From Hygrophila difformis (taxonomy: Eukaryota > Streptophyta > Magnoliopsida > Lamiales > Acanthaceae): DNA of 64,000 nucleotides. This document shows positions 45,491-57,610 of the stretch, in pieces. Position 1 is the stretch's first letter, and each line of letters begins with the position of its first letter. The stretch is from positions 8,049,982-8,113,981 of the forward strand of contig JAOANR010000002.1 of NCBI GenBank assembly GCA_030278955.1. Direction: 5' to 3'. The translations under genes and the position numbers were made by a program. Under the pieces are notes generated by a model. It made no database searches and had not been told where the DNA came from. It worked only from the letters and a program-made list of their open reading frames with translations.

Positions 45491-47499
45491 TATAACACCC
45501 GAGATTAATTCATTCTCATTTTAGGAATTTATATATTAATAAATATATGATTAAGCTAGTTTACTTATTCTAATCATAAGTTTTTTAATAATTGTATGCA
45601 GAGATTCGTCCAACAACCTTGACAAACTAATTTACTATAATCGTATATTTATTTAGTTACTAATAGCTAACAGGGTGGAAGGAATATAAGTAAATAATTA
45701 ATAAGATACGTTACATCCAATCTTGACACTGATGAAACGAATCTTACTTATGATATTAAGTCTAACAGGGGTGTTACTTATGAGATATTTGACCCCAGAA
45801 TTCGTCCAACAACCCTCTCTTTCAGCGTCCATATTACTTCTTCAAACGTAGTCTACATACTTCCTCTTATATAAGAAAATCTCGATCAAAAAAAAAAAAA
45901 AAAAAGAAAACCTAGGGCGTTCGTGTGCTTGCAGCGGCGATCAGGATTCGTGCTTCAAGTTTTAGACGGTAAAATCTTCCTCTCATTCCCTTCCCACAAT
46001 TCTCGTCTACTATTAGAAGGAATTCCTAACCCTTTTGACATAATATTCAAGAACGCAGCCATCTCGGATAAGTTAGGACGTCGGAGACGATCTCCCTTGC
46101 TAATCGAACCAAAGATCTCTTGTGCTACAATCATAATCTGGTGTACAGTAAGTCAATCTCCCTATTTCTCATTGATTAGCCACCCTCTGCGTAAATCTCT
46201 TCCTTGGTGATTTATAACCCTTTTTGTTTTAATGTGTGCGTAAATTTCGCTTCTCGCCGATCCGTAATCTTTGTGTAAATTCTTTTGGGAACCTAAATAT
46301 GTGTACTGAGTTGCTTTAATTCCTTCGTCGTCTGTCGCCCCATTGCTTTTGAAAACCCAACCTAGGAAAAAAAAAATCTTATATTCTGTTGAATGTAAAA
46401 TCTTATATCAAGTCATGGATTTGTTATTTTATTCTACCGTAAAACTTATCTATTTTTTTTTCTTCTTTCCCTGGTTACTTTACTATGTCAAGTGAATACA
46501 GAATAGGAATTCTTCACCTGTTTGTATAGGTGCAGTCAAGTATGATTTGTGCCTACGTGTATAGGTATATCACGTTTCCATATTGTGGATGATCTGATAA
46601 TAATATTTTTTTCCTTCTAATAAATCGTTGCTACCGATGTGTATTGGTTTGGAAATTATTCAGGAAAAGGAAAATTGATATGAACATGTGTAGTGTATAT
46701 TTAAAATCCATTGTGCCCTAGAATTCGGGTAGGAATGCCCACATTTAGGCTCCGGAGAGCGAGTGCACTAGGGTGGAGCCATGCGTGGCCGCCCCTCTCC
46801 TTATGTGATGTACTATATGATTGTGTCTATATCCCTAAATAATACTTGCGAGTATTATTTATGGGCCCCGGGTGCGTGTCGATATAGGCTGCCGTTGGCA
46901 ATTTGAGGGATGAAGTCCCGTTATTTTTGGAGCTCCTTTGGTGTCCTCGTGTTCTAGGCATAATGGTGACTGTATGATATTTTATAATTAATGCTCTGGC
47001 TATCTATTGTGAGCATTTTAAGTTGTCCGTTAATGTAATGTGTTTTAACTTTTATTTAAGTCAATCTTTTTAAAACCCCTGTCAGGATATAGGGTGGATT
47101 GACTTACTCAGTAATTTATTTACTGATGTGTGTTATGTATATTTTTTTTTCAGAGAACGGTGAGCGCCATTGATCATCCGGCATGCATGGGAGTTGGGAC
47201 ATTCTTTTTAAAATAAAGCTGCAAACAACTTTCAAATTTGTTGCATTTGTTTTATTATTTATTTCGGATCACTAGCTTAGCCAGTTGGCACTCTTTATCG
47301 CTTCTGCATTTAAATTATTTTAAGTACTCCTGAGAGTATTATTTTGGAAAGACGGATTTCAGGTGTTTTTTTTTAATTGGTGTATTTGATGCGATTTAAG
47401 CCTTAGCATTCCTTGTGTAAGGTTGCGTTCGGCAGGCTTAAACAAGGAATGTGGCGGTAACATCCCGGCACTTTTGATTTTGAAACCCGGGGTGTTACA
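45491..47499 (+). repeat. 5' LTR of intact chromovirus
   Basis: Begins TATAACACCCGAG instead of TG and ends GGTGTTACA. A TATA-like ttatataag lies at about 45866 with the aaaacctagggcg transcript-start region some 40 bp on. It contains a strong 5' splice-site sequence (aca|gtaagt, 46148) and a pyrimidine-rich acceptor (tttttttttcag, about 47152). The frame 45923-46210 recurs in both LTRs and is not a recognised protein. Confidence 0.93.
45864..45876 (+). promoter_or_regulatory. LTR TATA box
   Basis: cctcttatataag is the only good TATA box in the central LTR, upstream of an A-run and the presumed R region. The copy in the 3' LTR lies at about 55103. Confidence 0.55.
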
Positions 47500-47502
47500 G
47501 AG

Positions 47503-47514
47503 TGGTATCAGAGC
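47503..47514 (+). other. Primer binding site, initiator tRNA-Met
   Basis: TGGTATCAGAGC, three bases after the 5' LTR end at 47499. Confidence 0.93.
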
Positions 47515-47861
47515 CCAAAGTTTGAAATATCATTATTATTTTAAAGGTATCAGTACTGTATTTTTAGCATCCTTATTTTTAAGTATTAGTACTACATCAA
47601 CATTATTTCAAAGTGGCATCAGTATATTATAAATATATATTTATATACATATTTTTTTTAAAAAAAAATAAAATATATATATACACATATTTGAGAAGGA
47701 CTTCTCGTGCATGAAAACCATTTTTACTGATGCATTCGACTATTTTGAATTGGGGGGACGGATCATGACATTAAGCATGCATTGCATTATTAGTATTTTT
47801 GCTTTCCTGTCTTTCTGTACATCTAGTTAGTAAAGGTATTAATAATATGTTATTGCGTTAG

Positions 47862-48386
47862 ATGTCGGATCAGAGATTGGTGAACACCATCGTCGACCTT
47901 GTTGCGATGCGTGGAGAAGATGCACGCTATCGTCGGGCTATGGAAGATCTCATCCACCGGGTGGACGAGATTCGTCGCCGCCAGCTTGCTCAAGAAAGGG
48001 ACAATCGCTGGAAGGAATTTGGTCAGCGCCTAGAGGCATTGGAGAAGAACTGCACTCATCTGCGAGAAGCTAGCAAGGCTGCTTGTCGAAGAATCGATGA
48101 ACTGAGCGATTATGCGGAGCGAGATCATGCGACCATCGAAAACTTAAGGCTAGAGAATCGAGTGGGGAATAGAAGAATCCGAGAAGCCGAGTTGGAGATA
48201 CGTCGACTTCGAGCTATGGTTGGAGAACTACCCCCTGGCCGAGAACCCTCCAATGGGGCTAGTGGTTCTAACGACCCAATTCGACGCCGCACTCCCAGCC
48301 CGCGTCATCAACATGACAGGGAACGTATGGAAGAAGAGGAGGAGGACCCCAAGGAGTATTCCGAGGAGGATGGCGATCCCAAATGA
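47862..48386 (+). CDS. Accessory coiled-coil ORF upstream of gag in the chromovirus
   Basis: A 174-codon open frame starting ATGTCGGATCAG. It is rich in Arg, Glu and Leu, with heptad-like spacing over roughly residues 30-135 (for example RRQLAQERDNRWKEF and RRIREAELEIRRLRAM), so a long coiled coil is likely. The tail is Ser/Pro/Arg-rich, then acidic (a Glu run before DPKEYSEEDGDPK). I recognise no family; there is no zinc knuckle, signal peptide or membrane segment. It lies between the primer binding site and gag, 1.4 kb upstream of the gag start, in the same strand. gttag precedes its ATG directly and could be a splice acceptor. It may assist RNA or particle assembly or act as a regulator, but that is inference. 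It could also be a captured host sequence. Base composition is richer in GC than the surrounding leader. Confidence 0.7.
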   Translation: MSDQRLVNTIVDLVAMRGEDARYRRAMEDLIHRVDEIRRRQLAQERDNRWKEFGQRLEALEKNCTHLREASKAACRRIDELSDYAERDHATIENLRLENRVGNRRIREAELEIRRLRAMVGELPPGREPSNGASGSNDPIRRRTPSPRHQHDRERMEEEEEDPKEYSEEDGDPK

Positions 48387-49787
48387 GGATGATGAGTAGC
48401 TGCTATGTGGAGATTCCGTAGTATTTTGTCATCGCTAGTTATAGACATACACCTTTTGTTTACTCCGGCATAATTCCTTTGTTTCAGTATTTTCCCTTTG
48501 AGTTAAAATTTCTGCTCGCTTGAACCAACTGCAGTTTTCAGATTTAAATGATCAGCCTTCGATTTAAATATTCATTATCTTTCCTTGGATTAATCTATCC
48601 ACTTTTAAGTAAGACAACTCGTGAGATTGTAAAGGAAACTTAGTGGCATAATAGAATTGCCTTTTCATATTATTCGTCCAGTTTATTCTGCCAAGCTGCT
48701 AGCTCTTATACTGAATAAGTTTGAACCATTTCCGCCATTTTAGAACCTTCTGTTGGTTGGCCGAATTTCTGTTTGGAATTGATAGAGCCTGAATTCCTGT
48801 ATATATATATAGCAGTTCAGTTAGAAAGAAAAAAAAATGGTCCTTGTTCAGTAGTATTACACACTGCTCGACTAAGATGGCGTATGCAGGAAAAGAGAAT
48901 TAACATTTGGTCATATTGTTTTCCTACTCTAGTAATGAATAGCTGGGGTAGACTATATAAATTCAGAAACTGATCATAGGTTCTTCTGTGAAAAATTGTT
49001 CAAGTTGTTTTGTACTTGACCAAATAATGAGTTTTGAGCTGTCCTGGTGAGCATCAGATTCATACTTTAGGGTACACAAATTGGCATATAGCTAATTAAT
49101 CATATCAATAGATAGATATATAAGACATATATATCGTCTATGTAGTACAGGACTTTATTTATCACTAGTTTTGGTAGTTATTTTTATTATTATTCTTATT
49201 TTTATTTATTTTCCTTTTCTTTAGGTGACTCCTTGTTTGTATTTAGTTATTCCATGTTATTATTGGTCGCTTGGTATTTACATCATGTTAGCTCGTCATG
49301 GTCGTAAGCATGGAGGATTACTTAAAACAAAATACAAGTGTGGTATGGTGGTAATTTGAATAAAAAGGGTTATTCCTTCCTTCTTCTTGCGGTAAGGTGA
49401 CATACGAATCAACAAGTTCTCTACCTAGGTCCGCTAATTAAAGCAGACCATTTAGAAAGGCCTACTGCCCTACTCCTAGTTTAATCTAAATCCTGCTATA
49501 TTGTTTCTTGAGCAACAAAGACACTGACGTGTGGAACTGAGTCATATCTCAATTGTGTACCATAATGTGATTACCAATTTAAAATAGTTTAGTGAATACA
49601 GTCCACATAAAACTCTATCCCCAGATCCTTCGATGCTTACATATTTTTGTAGATCCTCTAATTATAGTTATATCTCTAAAAATTTGTGATGGCTGCGCAT
49701 TCTTCCAACTCATGTTCCATAGCTTTAACACCTCATTATCCTTAACACCCTAATAACATGCTCGCATAACTGATCTTACCTTACAGA
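48387..49787 (+). other. Leader between accessory ORF and gag-pol, no gene
   Basis: About 1.4 kb of AT-rich sequence without a supported coding frame (the short frame 48773-48973 lacks any similarity I know). It ends ccttacag directly before the gag start codon, which is a plausible splice acceptor. Confidence 0.6.
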
Positions 49788-52700
49788 ATGGCACCACGTG
49801 GAAGGCCTAGGAAAAACAACACCAATGCTCAAGCTAACAATGCAAATGTTTCTGGACCTCAAAACTTGAACCAAGGGGCCGTCCCTAATAACGTTCCGGG
49901 TGTGGCGAACATACCTCTAAATGTGAATCAAGAGGCACCCCGAAACCAGAACATTCCCGATGCTGGAGATCAGCCACCTCACAACCCGAACGTGCCCAAC
50001 TTTGGCAACACGGATGAACGACTGCGAACAATTGAACAAATGTTGATTACTTTGGGCAACGCCCAGCTCCAACAGGGGCAAGCAGCAGCTGCTGTGCCTC
50101 CACCGCAGGCCCAACTGAACTACCTGGCTGTGGTGAGTCAATATCATCCACCACGCTACGAAGGCCAAGAAGATCCCGCAAAATTGGAGGAATGGATTAG
50201 AACATTCGACAAATTGCTGAACGCTACTAGGTGTCCTGAAGAACAAAAGGTACAAGTGGCAACATACTTCCTGGGCGGGGAAGCAGACGAATGGTGGCAA
50301 GACTACCAAGGAGGATTGGGTAATGATGATGAGCCTTACTCCTGGGATGAAGTAAAGGAAGCACTGCGAGGACGTTTCTACCCTATGAGTATCAAGGCAG
50401 CAAAATATGAGGAATTTCTGAACCTAAGGCAGGGTATCATGACTGTACAGGAGTATTATGCAAAGTTCAAGGAACTCGTGAGGTTTGCTCCACGCTTAGT
50501 GCCGACCGATGCTGAAAAAGCCCAGAAGTTTGAAATGGGGTTAACACTTTCAATCCGAGAGATTTTAGTGGGTGGTCAGCACACAACCTTACAATCTGTC
50601 TATGATCGGGCAGTGGCAATTGCTCGAGTCCAACAACTGAAGAGAAGGGCAGTCGGGGAGACTAGCAGAGGGCCACAGGGTCAGGATAAGAGGAATCGCA
50701 ATAATCAGAACACCAACAATAATTTTCGGGGAGGAAATGGGCGTGGTGGCTCCAATGCGACATATCAGGGAAGAAATGGTGGTAACAGGAATCAAGGGAA
50801 TCGTGCCCCACCACCTTGTCCGAAGTGTAATAGGCCACATATGGTTAGAGAGTGTCCTGGGCCAAGGAACTGTTATCGATGTGGCCGGGAAGGTCACCGA
50901 GTTGCAGAATGCAGGGTACGAGCAGAAACGATTGTGAAAAGAGAGGATTTGACCAACCGCCCTGTAGCAAATCAACAGCAAAACAATCAAGAGCGTCGCA
51001 ATGGCAACAACCAGGGACCAAGGCCGCCACAGAATCAGAATCAGGGCAATTGGAATAATGGAAATCGAGGACAGCATGGAAATCAAGGTGGTGCAGCAGG
51101 GAGATTGAACGTCATTAACCAAGCCGATATTCCTGAGCAAGCTGATGTGTTAGCAGGTACTTTTACTGCTTTGACTGTACCTGTTAAGGTGTTATTCGAC
51201 TCTGGTGCTAGTTGTTCATTCATTTCTTCGAGAATCATATCGAACTTAGAGCTATCTACTCTCGAACTGATCAAGTTAGGAATCCAACTACCTTCGGGTG
51301 AGGTTGTATCGTGCTCTGAACGATACAACGGAATCCCTATAATCATCAAGAACTTAGAATTCTTCGCTAACCTGATCAAATTCGATCTCAAAGATTTTGA
51401 TATAATATTGGGAATGGACTGGCTAACCCAATATAAGGCGGTAATTGATTGTCCAAAGCAAAAGATTACCCTATCAAAGAGTAGAGGCAAGAAGGCGATA
51501 TACTACGCTCACCCTCCGAGACAAGCTGCTAGGGTAGTCAATGCCCTAAAGTTCACCAATCTAATCAGGAAGGGCTACCCCTTGTATGTTGGGTATGTAT
51601 GCAACCTTGAAGCGGAGCAGAGAGAGATAAATAACATTCCAATTGTTAAGGAATACCCGGATGTATTTCCTGAAGACATTCCAGGGATGCCGCCGCAACG
51701 AGACGTCGAATTTACTATTGACCTAATCCCTGGAACTGAACCTGTGTCAAAAGCACCCTATCGTATGGCACCACTTGAGATGAAGGAGCTAAAAGACCAA
51801 CTTGAGGAGTTGTTGGGTAAAGGGTACATTCGACCCAGTACCTCACCATGGGGAGCGCCCGTGTTGTTCGTAAAGAAGAAAGATGGTGGGTTACGACTCT
51901 GCATTGACTATAGAGGCTTAAATCAAGTCACTGTTAAAAACAAGTACCCGCTGCCGAGGATTGAAGATCTCTTTGACCAGTTGAAAGGGGCTAAGGTATT
52001 CTCAAAGATCGATTTGCGTTCGGGATACCATCAGTTACGAATTGCGGAGAAGGACATTCAGAAGACGGCCTTTCGCACCAGATATGGCCACTATGAATTC
52101 GTGGTGATGCCATTTGGGCTAACCAACGCCCCTGCGGTGTTCATGAATCTGATGAACAGTGTGTTCCGTGAGATGCTAGATCAGTGCGTTGTCGTTTTTA
52201 TCGATGACATTCTGATATACTCGCGGGATAAAGAGGAGCATGCGAAACACCTTCATCAAGTGTTGAAGATGCTGAGAGACAACCAGTTATACGCCAAATT
52301 GTCCAAATGTGAGTTCTGGATGACTGAAGTGGCGTTTCTGGGCCACATTGTCTCAGCAGAAGGAGTATCAGTTGATCCGGCCAAGATTTCGGCAGTAACT
52401 GAGTGGCCGACACCCACAAGCCAAACAGAAGTAAGGAGCTTCTTGGGATTAGCGGGATACTATAGGAGGTTTGTCCGGGATTTCTCAAGAATTGCACGAC
52501 CTCTAACTCAACTACTGAAGAAAGGCTTGAAGTATGAATGGACGAAGGAGTGTGAAACAGCCTTTCAAGAATTGAAGACGAGACTAACAACTGCTCCAGT
52601 ACTCATTCTTCCGTCGGATAATGAGGATTTCGAAGTGTACAGTGATGCTTCGAAGGAAGGCTTAGGGTGTGTATTGATGCAAGAACAACGTGTGATTGCA

Positions 52701-54563
52701 TACGCATCCCGACAATTGAAACGTCATGAGGAGAGCTATCCGACACATGATTTGGAATTAGCTGCAGTGGTTTTTGCCCTCAAAATATGGCGACACTACT
52801 TGTATGGCAGAACGTGTAGAATCTTCACCGACCATAAAAGCCTTAAATATATATTTACGCAGAAAGAGCTAAATATGAGGCAAAGACGATGGTTGGAGCT
52901 TATAAAAGATTACGACTTGGAGATTTTGTACCATGAGGGAAAAACTAATGTCGTCGCAGACGCACTGAGCCGGAAAACCGAACACACATTGAATACATTG
53001 ATCCTACCACCGCAGTTGTATATGGATTTGGTTAGGTTGGACGTCGAACTAGTCCAACATGGCACAGTGGTGAACACCCTCAACTCTATGACGATTACAT
53101 CCCCTGTATTCGAGGAAATACGGGCAGCTCAGCCCGGTGATATAAAATTGGATAGGGTAAAAGAAAAGATTTCCGAGGGAAAGGCGGTAGGCTTCGCTAT
53201 CCATCCCGATGGAAGCATTCGTTTCAAGGGGAGGTGGTGTGTGCCCCAAAAGTGTGGGGACTTGAAACGAAAATTGATGGAGGAAGGCCACAACACACCG
53301 TATTCGGTGCATCCTGGAGGTGATAAACTCTATAAGGACTTGAAAAAGGTGTATTGGTGGCCAAGAATGAAAAACGAAGTAGCTGACTTCGTATCTAAGT
53401 GCTTGACCTGTCAGAAGGTCAAAGCAGTCCGACAAAAACCACTTGGCTTAATGAAGCCGCTGGAAATCCCGAGTTGGAAATGGGAAAGCATTTCTATGGA
53501 TTTCATTTCCGGACTACCACGGTCACCTAAGGGAAACAACAAGATTTGGGTGATTGTCGATCGACTGACAAAAGCGGCAATATTCATTCCCATGAAGGAC
53601 ACATGGTCCATGGATCAACTTGCACACGCTTACGTCGATAATGTAGTTCGAAGACATGGAGTTCCCCACGACATCGTATCCGATCGAGACAGTAGATTCG
53701 TCTCCCATTTTTGGACAAAAATGCAAGAAGCATTAGGGACTCAAATCAAGATGAGTACGGCCTTTCATCCTATGACCGATGGCCAAACCGAGAGAACAAT
53801 TCAAACATTGGAAGATATGTTACGAGCATGTGTTTTGGAGTTTAAAGGTAGTTGGGAGAACCACATACCCTTAATTGAGTTCTCGTACAATAACAGTCAC
53901 CATACAAGCATAGGCATGGCACCATTTGAGGCGTTATATGGACGGAAGTGCCGCAGTCCACTGTGTTGGACTGAAACTGAGAATTCAACAATACTTGGAC
54001 CTCAATTAATCACGGACATGGCCGAGCAAGTGAGAGTGATTCAACAAAAGATGAAAGCGGCCCAGGATAGGCAAAAGAGTTATGCCGATGTTAGACGGCA
54101 AGAGTTGGAGTTTAATGTGGGGGATAAGGTCATGTTGAAAATATCACCAATGAAGGGCGTTATGCGTTTTGGGAAGCGGGGCAAGTTAAGTCCCCGATAT
54201 ATTGGACCATATGAGATCCTTGAACGAATTGGCACCTTAGCCTATCGACTAGCACTACCAATTCAGTTATCTCGGGTCCACAATGTGTTTCACGTCTCCC
54301 AGTTGAAGAAGTACATCCATGATCCGAACCGTGTACTTCAACCAGAGGTTATAGAATTGGACGAGGACTTAAAGTATGAGGAGACTCCAATTCAAATACT
54401 TGATTCCAAAGCCCGAGTCACAAGAACGAAGACCATAAAAATGGTGAAGGTTTTATGGTCTAATCATGGGGTCGAAGAAGCCACTTGGGAGTTGGAATCG
54501 GACATTCGCCAACACTATCCACACCTTTTCCAAGAGGACTCCGAGACAGTTATGGGGACATAA
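49788..54563 (+). CDS. Gag-pol polyprotein of chromovirus-type Gypsy element
   Basis: A single 1591-residue frame, typical length for this clade. In order: gag with a retrotransposon-gag core (about residues 110-290, [13 protein letters not shown]), zinc-knuckle region (CPKCNRPH at about 344; [14 protein letters not shown] at about 361-375), aspartic protease (Asp471-Ser-Gly), reverse transcriptase (CIDYRGLN; catalytic FIDD at 804-807), RNase H (Asp953 in SDASKEGLG; Asp1015 in FTDHKSLKY), integrase zinc finger (His1168, His1175, Cys1205, Cys1208), integrase core Asp1238, Asp1299, Glu1335 (D,D-35-E), a GPY/F-like segment ([12 protein letters not shown]) and a chromodomain-like tail (about 1553-1581, [13 protein letters not shown]). 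It makes virus-like particles, copies element RNA to DNA and integrates it; the chromodomain tail biases target choice in this clade. All catalytic residues checked are present and there is no stop or frameshift. Translation start at ATGGCACCACG fits gag. Protease would release the parts. Confidence 0.96.
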   Translation: MAPRGRPRKNNTNAQANNANVSGPQNLNQGAVPNNVPGVANIPLNVNQEAPRNQNIPDAGDQPPHNPNVPNFGNTDERLRTIEQMLITLGNAQLQQGQAAAAVPPPQAQLNYLAVVSQYHPPRYEGQEDPAKLEEWIRTFDKLLNATRCPEEQKVQVATYFLGGEADEWWQDYQGGLGNDDEPYSWDEVKEALRGRFYPMSIKAAKYEEFLNLRQGIMTVQEYYAKFKELVRFAPRLVPTDAEKAQKFEMGLTLSIREILVGGQHTTLQSVYDRAVAIARVQQLKRRAVGETSRGPQGQDKRNRNNQNTNNNFRGGNGRGGSNATYQGRNGGNRNQGNRAPPPCPKCNRPHMVRECPGPRNCYRCGREGHRVAECRVRAETIVKREDLTNRPVANQQQNNQERRNGNNQGPRPPQNQNQGNWNNGNRGQHGNQGGAAGRLNVINQADIPEQADVLAGTFTALTVPVKVLFDSGASCSFISSRIISNLELSTLELIKLGIQLPSGEVVSCSERYNGIPIIIKNLEFFANLIKFDLKDFDIILGMDWLTQYKAVIDCPKQKITLSKSRGKKAIYYAHPPRQAARVVNALKFTNLIRKGYPLYVGYVCNLEAEQREINNIPIVKEYPDVFPEDIPGMPPQRDVEFTIDLIPGTEPVSKAPYRMAPLEMKELKDQLEELLGKGYIRPSTSPWGAPVLFVKKKDGGLRLCIDYRGLNQVTVKNKYPLPRIEDLFDQLKGAKVFSKIDLRSGYHQLRIAEKDIQKTAFRTRYGHYEFVVMPFGLTNAPAVFMNLMNSVFREMLDQCVVVFIDDILIYSRDKEEHAKHLHQVLKMLRDNQLYAKLSKCEFWMTEVAFLGHIVSAEGVSVDPAKISAVTEWPTPTSQTEVRSFLGLAGYYRRFVRDFSRIARPLTQLLKKGLKYEWTKECETAFQELKTRLTTAPVLILPSDNEDFEVYSDASKEGLGCVLMQEQRVIAYASRQLKRHEESYPTHDLELAAVVFALKIWRHYLYGRTCRIFTDHKSLKYIFTQKELNMRQRRWLELIKDYDLEILYHEGKTNVVADALSRKTEHTLNTLILPPQLYMDLVRLDVELVQHGTVVNTLNSMTITSPVFEEIRAAQPGDIKLDRVKEKISEGKAVGFAIHPDGSIRFKGRWCVPQKCGDLKRKLMEEGHNTPYSVHPGGDKLYKDLKKVYWWPRMKNEVADFVSKCLTCQKVKAVRQKPLGLMKPLEIPSWKWESISMDFISGLPRSPKGNNKIWVIVDRLTKAAIFIPMKDTWSMDQLAHAYVDNVVRRHGVPHDIVSDRDSRFVSHFWTKMQEALGTQIKMSTAFHPMTDGQTERTIQTLEDMLRACVLEFKGSWENHIPLIEFSYNNSHHTSIGMAPFEALYGRKCRSPLCWTETENSTILGPQLITDMAEQVRVIQQKMKAAQDRQKSYADVRRQELEFNVGDKVMLKISPMKGVMRFGKRGKLSPRYIGPYEILERIGTLAYRLALPIQLSRVHNVFHVSQLKKYIHDPNRVLQPEVIELDEDLKYEETPIQILDSKARVTRTKTIKMVKVLWSNHGVEEATWELESDIRQHYPHLFQEDSETVMGT

Positions 54564-54586
54564 CTGCCATCCTAAGCGAGGGAGGA

Positions 54587-54727
54587 TGTAACACCCGAGG
54601 AATAGTATCATGAAGGTACGTCACACCTAGTTATATTTCTAGCTACACCCTTTATGTATATCTTTCATTTAAACCATTGAATGATACACAACTTCGAGGA
54701 CGAAGTTGAATCTTAAGGAGGGTAGAC
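54587..54727 (+). other. Decoy LTR start and region to the real 3' LTR
   Basis: At 54587 TGTAACACCCGAGG follows a purine-rich gcgagggagga, exactly like an LTR start after a polypurine tract, but the sequence then diverges from this LTR. The true 3' LTR begins 141 bp later at 54728 after ttaaggagggtagac. The stretch contains the usual pre-LTR motif cttcgaggacgaag. Confidence 0.7.
54712..54727 (+). other. Polypurine tract of the chromovirus
   Basis: cttaaggagggtagac abuts the 3' LTR. It is less purely purine than the tract of the 12057 element. Confidence 0.65.
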
Positions 54728-56734
54728 TATAACACCCGAGATTAATTCATTCTCATTTTAGGAATTTATATATTAATAAATATATGATTAAGCTAGTTTA
54801 CTTATTCTAATCATAAGTTTTTTAATAATTGTATGCAGAGATTCGTCCAACAACCTTGACAAACTAATTTACTATAATCGTATATTTATTTAGTTACTAA
54901 TAGCTAACAGGGTGGAAGGAATATAAGTAAATAATTAATAAGATACGTTACATCCAATCTTGACACTGATGAAACGAATCTTACTTATGATATTAAGTCT
55001 AACAGGGGTGTTACTTATGAGATATTTGACCCCAGAATTCGTCCAACAACCCTCTCTTTCAGCGTCCATATTACTTCTTCAAACGTAGTCTACATACTTC
55101 CTCTTATATAAGAAAATCTCGATCAAAAAAAAAAAAAAAAGAAAACCTAGGGCGTTCGTGTGCTTGCAGCGGCGATCAGGATTCGTGCTTCAAGTTTTAG
55201 ACGGTAAAATCTTCCTCTCATTCCCTTCCCACAATTCTCGTCTACTATTAGAAGGAATTCCTAACCCTTTTGACATAATATTCAAGAACGCAGCCATCTC
55301 GGATAAGTTAGGACGTCGGAGACGATCTCCCTTGCTAATCGAACCAAAGATCTCTTGTGCTACAATCATAATCTGGTGTACAGTAAGTCAATCTCCCTAT
55401 TTCTCATTGATTAGCCACCCTCTGCGTAAATCTCTTCCTTGGTGATTTATAACCCTTTTTGTTTTAATGTGTGCGTAAATTTCGCTTCTCGCCGATCCGT
55501 AATCTTTGTGTAAATTCTTTTGGGAACCTAAATATGTGTACTGAGTTGCTTTAATTCCTTCGTCGTCTGTCGCCCCATTGCTTTTGAAAACCCAACCTAG
55601 GAAAAAAAAAATCTTATATTCTGTTGAATGTAAAATCTTATATCAAGTCATGGATTTGTTATTTTATTCTACCGTAAAACTTATCTATTTTTTTTTCTTC
55701 TTTCCCTGGTTACTTTACTATGTCAAGTGAATACAGAATAGGAATTCTTCACCTGTTTGTATAGGTGCAGTCAAGTATGATTTGTGCCTACGTGTATAGG
55801 TATATCACGTTTCCATATTGTGGATGATCTGATAATAATATTTTTTTCCTTCTAATAAATCGTTGCTACCGATGTGTATTGGTTTGGAAATTATTCAGGA
55901 AAAGGAAAATTGATATGAACATGTGTAGTGTATATTTAAAACCCATTGTGCCCTAGAATTCGGGTAGGAATGCCCACATTTAGGCTCCGGAGAGCGAGTG
56001 CACTAGGGTGGAGCCATGCGTGGCCGCCCCTCTCCTTATGTGATGTACTATATGATTGTGTCTATATCCCTAAATAATACTTGCGAGTATTATTTATGGG
56101 CCCCGGGTGCGTGTCGATATAGGCTGCCGTTGGCAATTTGAGGGATGAAGTCCCGTTATTTTTGGAGCTCCTTTGGTGTCCTCGTGTTCTAGGCATAATG
56201 GTGACTGTATGATATTTTATAATTAATGCTCTGGCTATCTATTGTGAGCATTTTAAGTTGTCCGTTAATGTAATGTGTTTTAACTTTTATTTAAGTCAAT
56301 CTTTTTAAAACCCCTGTCAGGATATAGGGTGGATTGACTTACTCAGTAATTTATTTACTGATGTGTGTTATGTATATTTTTTTTTCAGAGAACGGTGAGC
56401 GCCATTGATCATCCGGCATGCATGGGAGTTGGGACATTCTTTTTAAAATAAAGCTGCAAACAACTTTCAAATTTGTTGCATTTGTTTTATTATTTATTTC
56501 GGATCACTAGCTTAGCCAGTTGGCACTCTTTATCGCTTCTGCATTTAAATTATTTTAAGTACTCCTGAGAGTATTATTTTGGAAAGACGGATTTCAGGTG
56601 TTTTTTTTTAATTGGTGTATTTGATGCGATTTAAGCCTTAGCATTCCTTGTGTAAGGTTGCGTTCGGCAGGCTTAAACAAGGAATGTGGCGGTAACATCC
56701 CGGCACTTTTGATTTTGAAACCCGGGGTGTTACA
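54728..56734 (+). repeat. 3' LTR of intact chromovirus
   Basis: 2007 bp, starting TATAACACCCGAG and ending GGTGTTACA, nearly identical to 45491-47499. The TA start is shared, so it was present before integration. Confidence 0.95.
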
Positions 56735-56739
56735 AATTA

Positions 56740-57610
56740 TTTAATAAAGAAATATAATTAATGTTAACAAGTGATTACTTTAATTAATGTGGAGAAATTA
56801 TTATTGGAGAAGATTAATTTATATTTAGTTCATTGAATATTTAGTTTCCCAACTTATGGAAACTAAATATCAATGAAGAAAATTTTGGAAGAAAATTGAA
56901 ACACAATATTAATTTATTGTGTTAAATTATTAAAATCGGGAAGAAATTCGGGAAGACAAATCAACGGATTTTTGAATTGATAAATGAAGAAAATTTTGGA
57001 AACACAATATTAAATTATAAAATGAAAACTAAATTTTAGAACATATATTTTGTATAAATACATAATTTTTAGTAAATAATTCCAAAAAGGTAAATTAGTT
57101 ATATTGTCGATTATTATCTCAATGAATCCCTAATTTTTATTCAATATTCCGAAAAAGGTATAAAAATATAATATAAAGTAATCACATCAATGATGGATTA
57201 AGATTAAATAAAATTCTGAATAATTTCTTCAATAATTATTCGCATTAACATTAATTATATTATATTCACAATTAATGTAATGATCAATTGATATTAAATA
57301 ATTATTGTAGAATAAAATCCGGAAGAAAATTAGGGATTAGAGGAACTATTCAGTGAAGAAATATAATTAATGTTAACAAGTGATTACTTTAATTAATGTG
57401 GAGGAATTATTATCGGATAAGATTACTTTATATTTAGTTCGTCGACTATTTAGTTTCCTAACTTATGGAAACTAAATATCAATGAAGAAAATTTTTGAAG
57501 AAATAAATTATTGTGTTACATTATTAAAATCGGGTAGAAAATTGGGAAAAAATCAATGGATTTTTGAATTGATCAATGAAGAAAATTTTGGAAACACAAT
57601 ATTAAATTAT
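56740..57610. repeat. AT-rich tandem repeats, continued right of the chromovirus
   Basis: Continues the array cut at 45490: aatacataatttttagtaaa (57058), gattaatttatattt.gttc and caatgaagaaaatttt recur, giving about one and a half ~620-bp units. It ends at 'attaaattatacgctgac'. Confidence 0.85.

Larger units (their letters stand above)
45491..56734 (+). mobile_element. Intact chromovirus-type Gypsy retrotransposon (Del/Tekay-like)
   Basis: LTRs at 45491-47499 and 54728-56734 (2009 and 2007 bp) are nearly identical; reading side by side I found one substitution and two bases of A-run length. The target duplication aatta is at 45486-45490 and 56735-56739. The primer site is TGGTATCAGAGC, gag-pol is one uninterrupted 1591-codon frame with all enzyme motifs, and a polypurine-like tract precedes the 3' LTR. 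Insertion is recent and the element could be autonomous. Unusual points are the TA...CA LTR ends and the extra ORF at 47862-48386. Clade assignment rests on the integrase-linked chromodomain-like tail. Confidence 0.95.

Noticed and set aside
45923..46210. 95-codon frame in both LTRs of the chromovirus
   Set aside because: Identical because the LTRs are identical; it overlaps the presumed R/U5 and a strong splice donor, and has no known domain.
50589..51140. 183-codon minus-strand frame inside gag-pol
   Set aside because: Antisense to the intact gag zinc-knuckle region; no motif. The same applies to the other minus-strand frames in 49917-53726.
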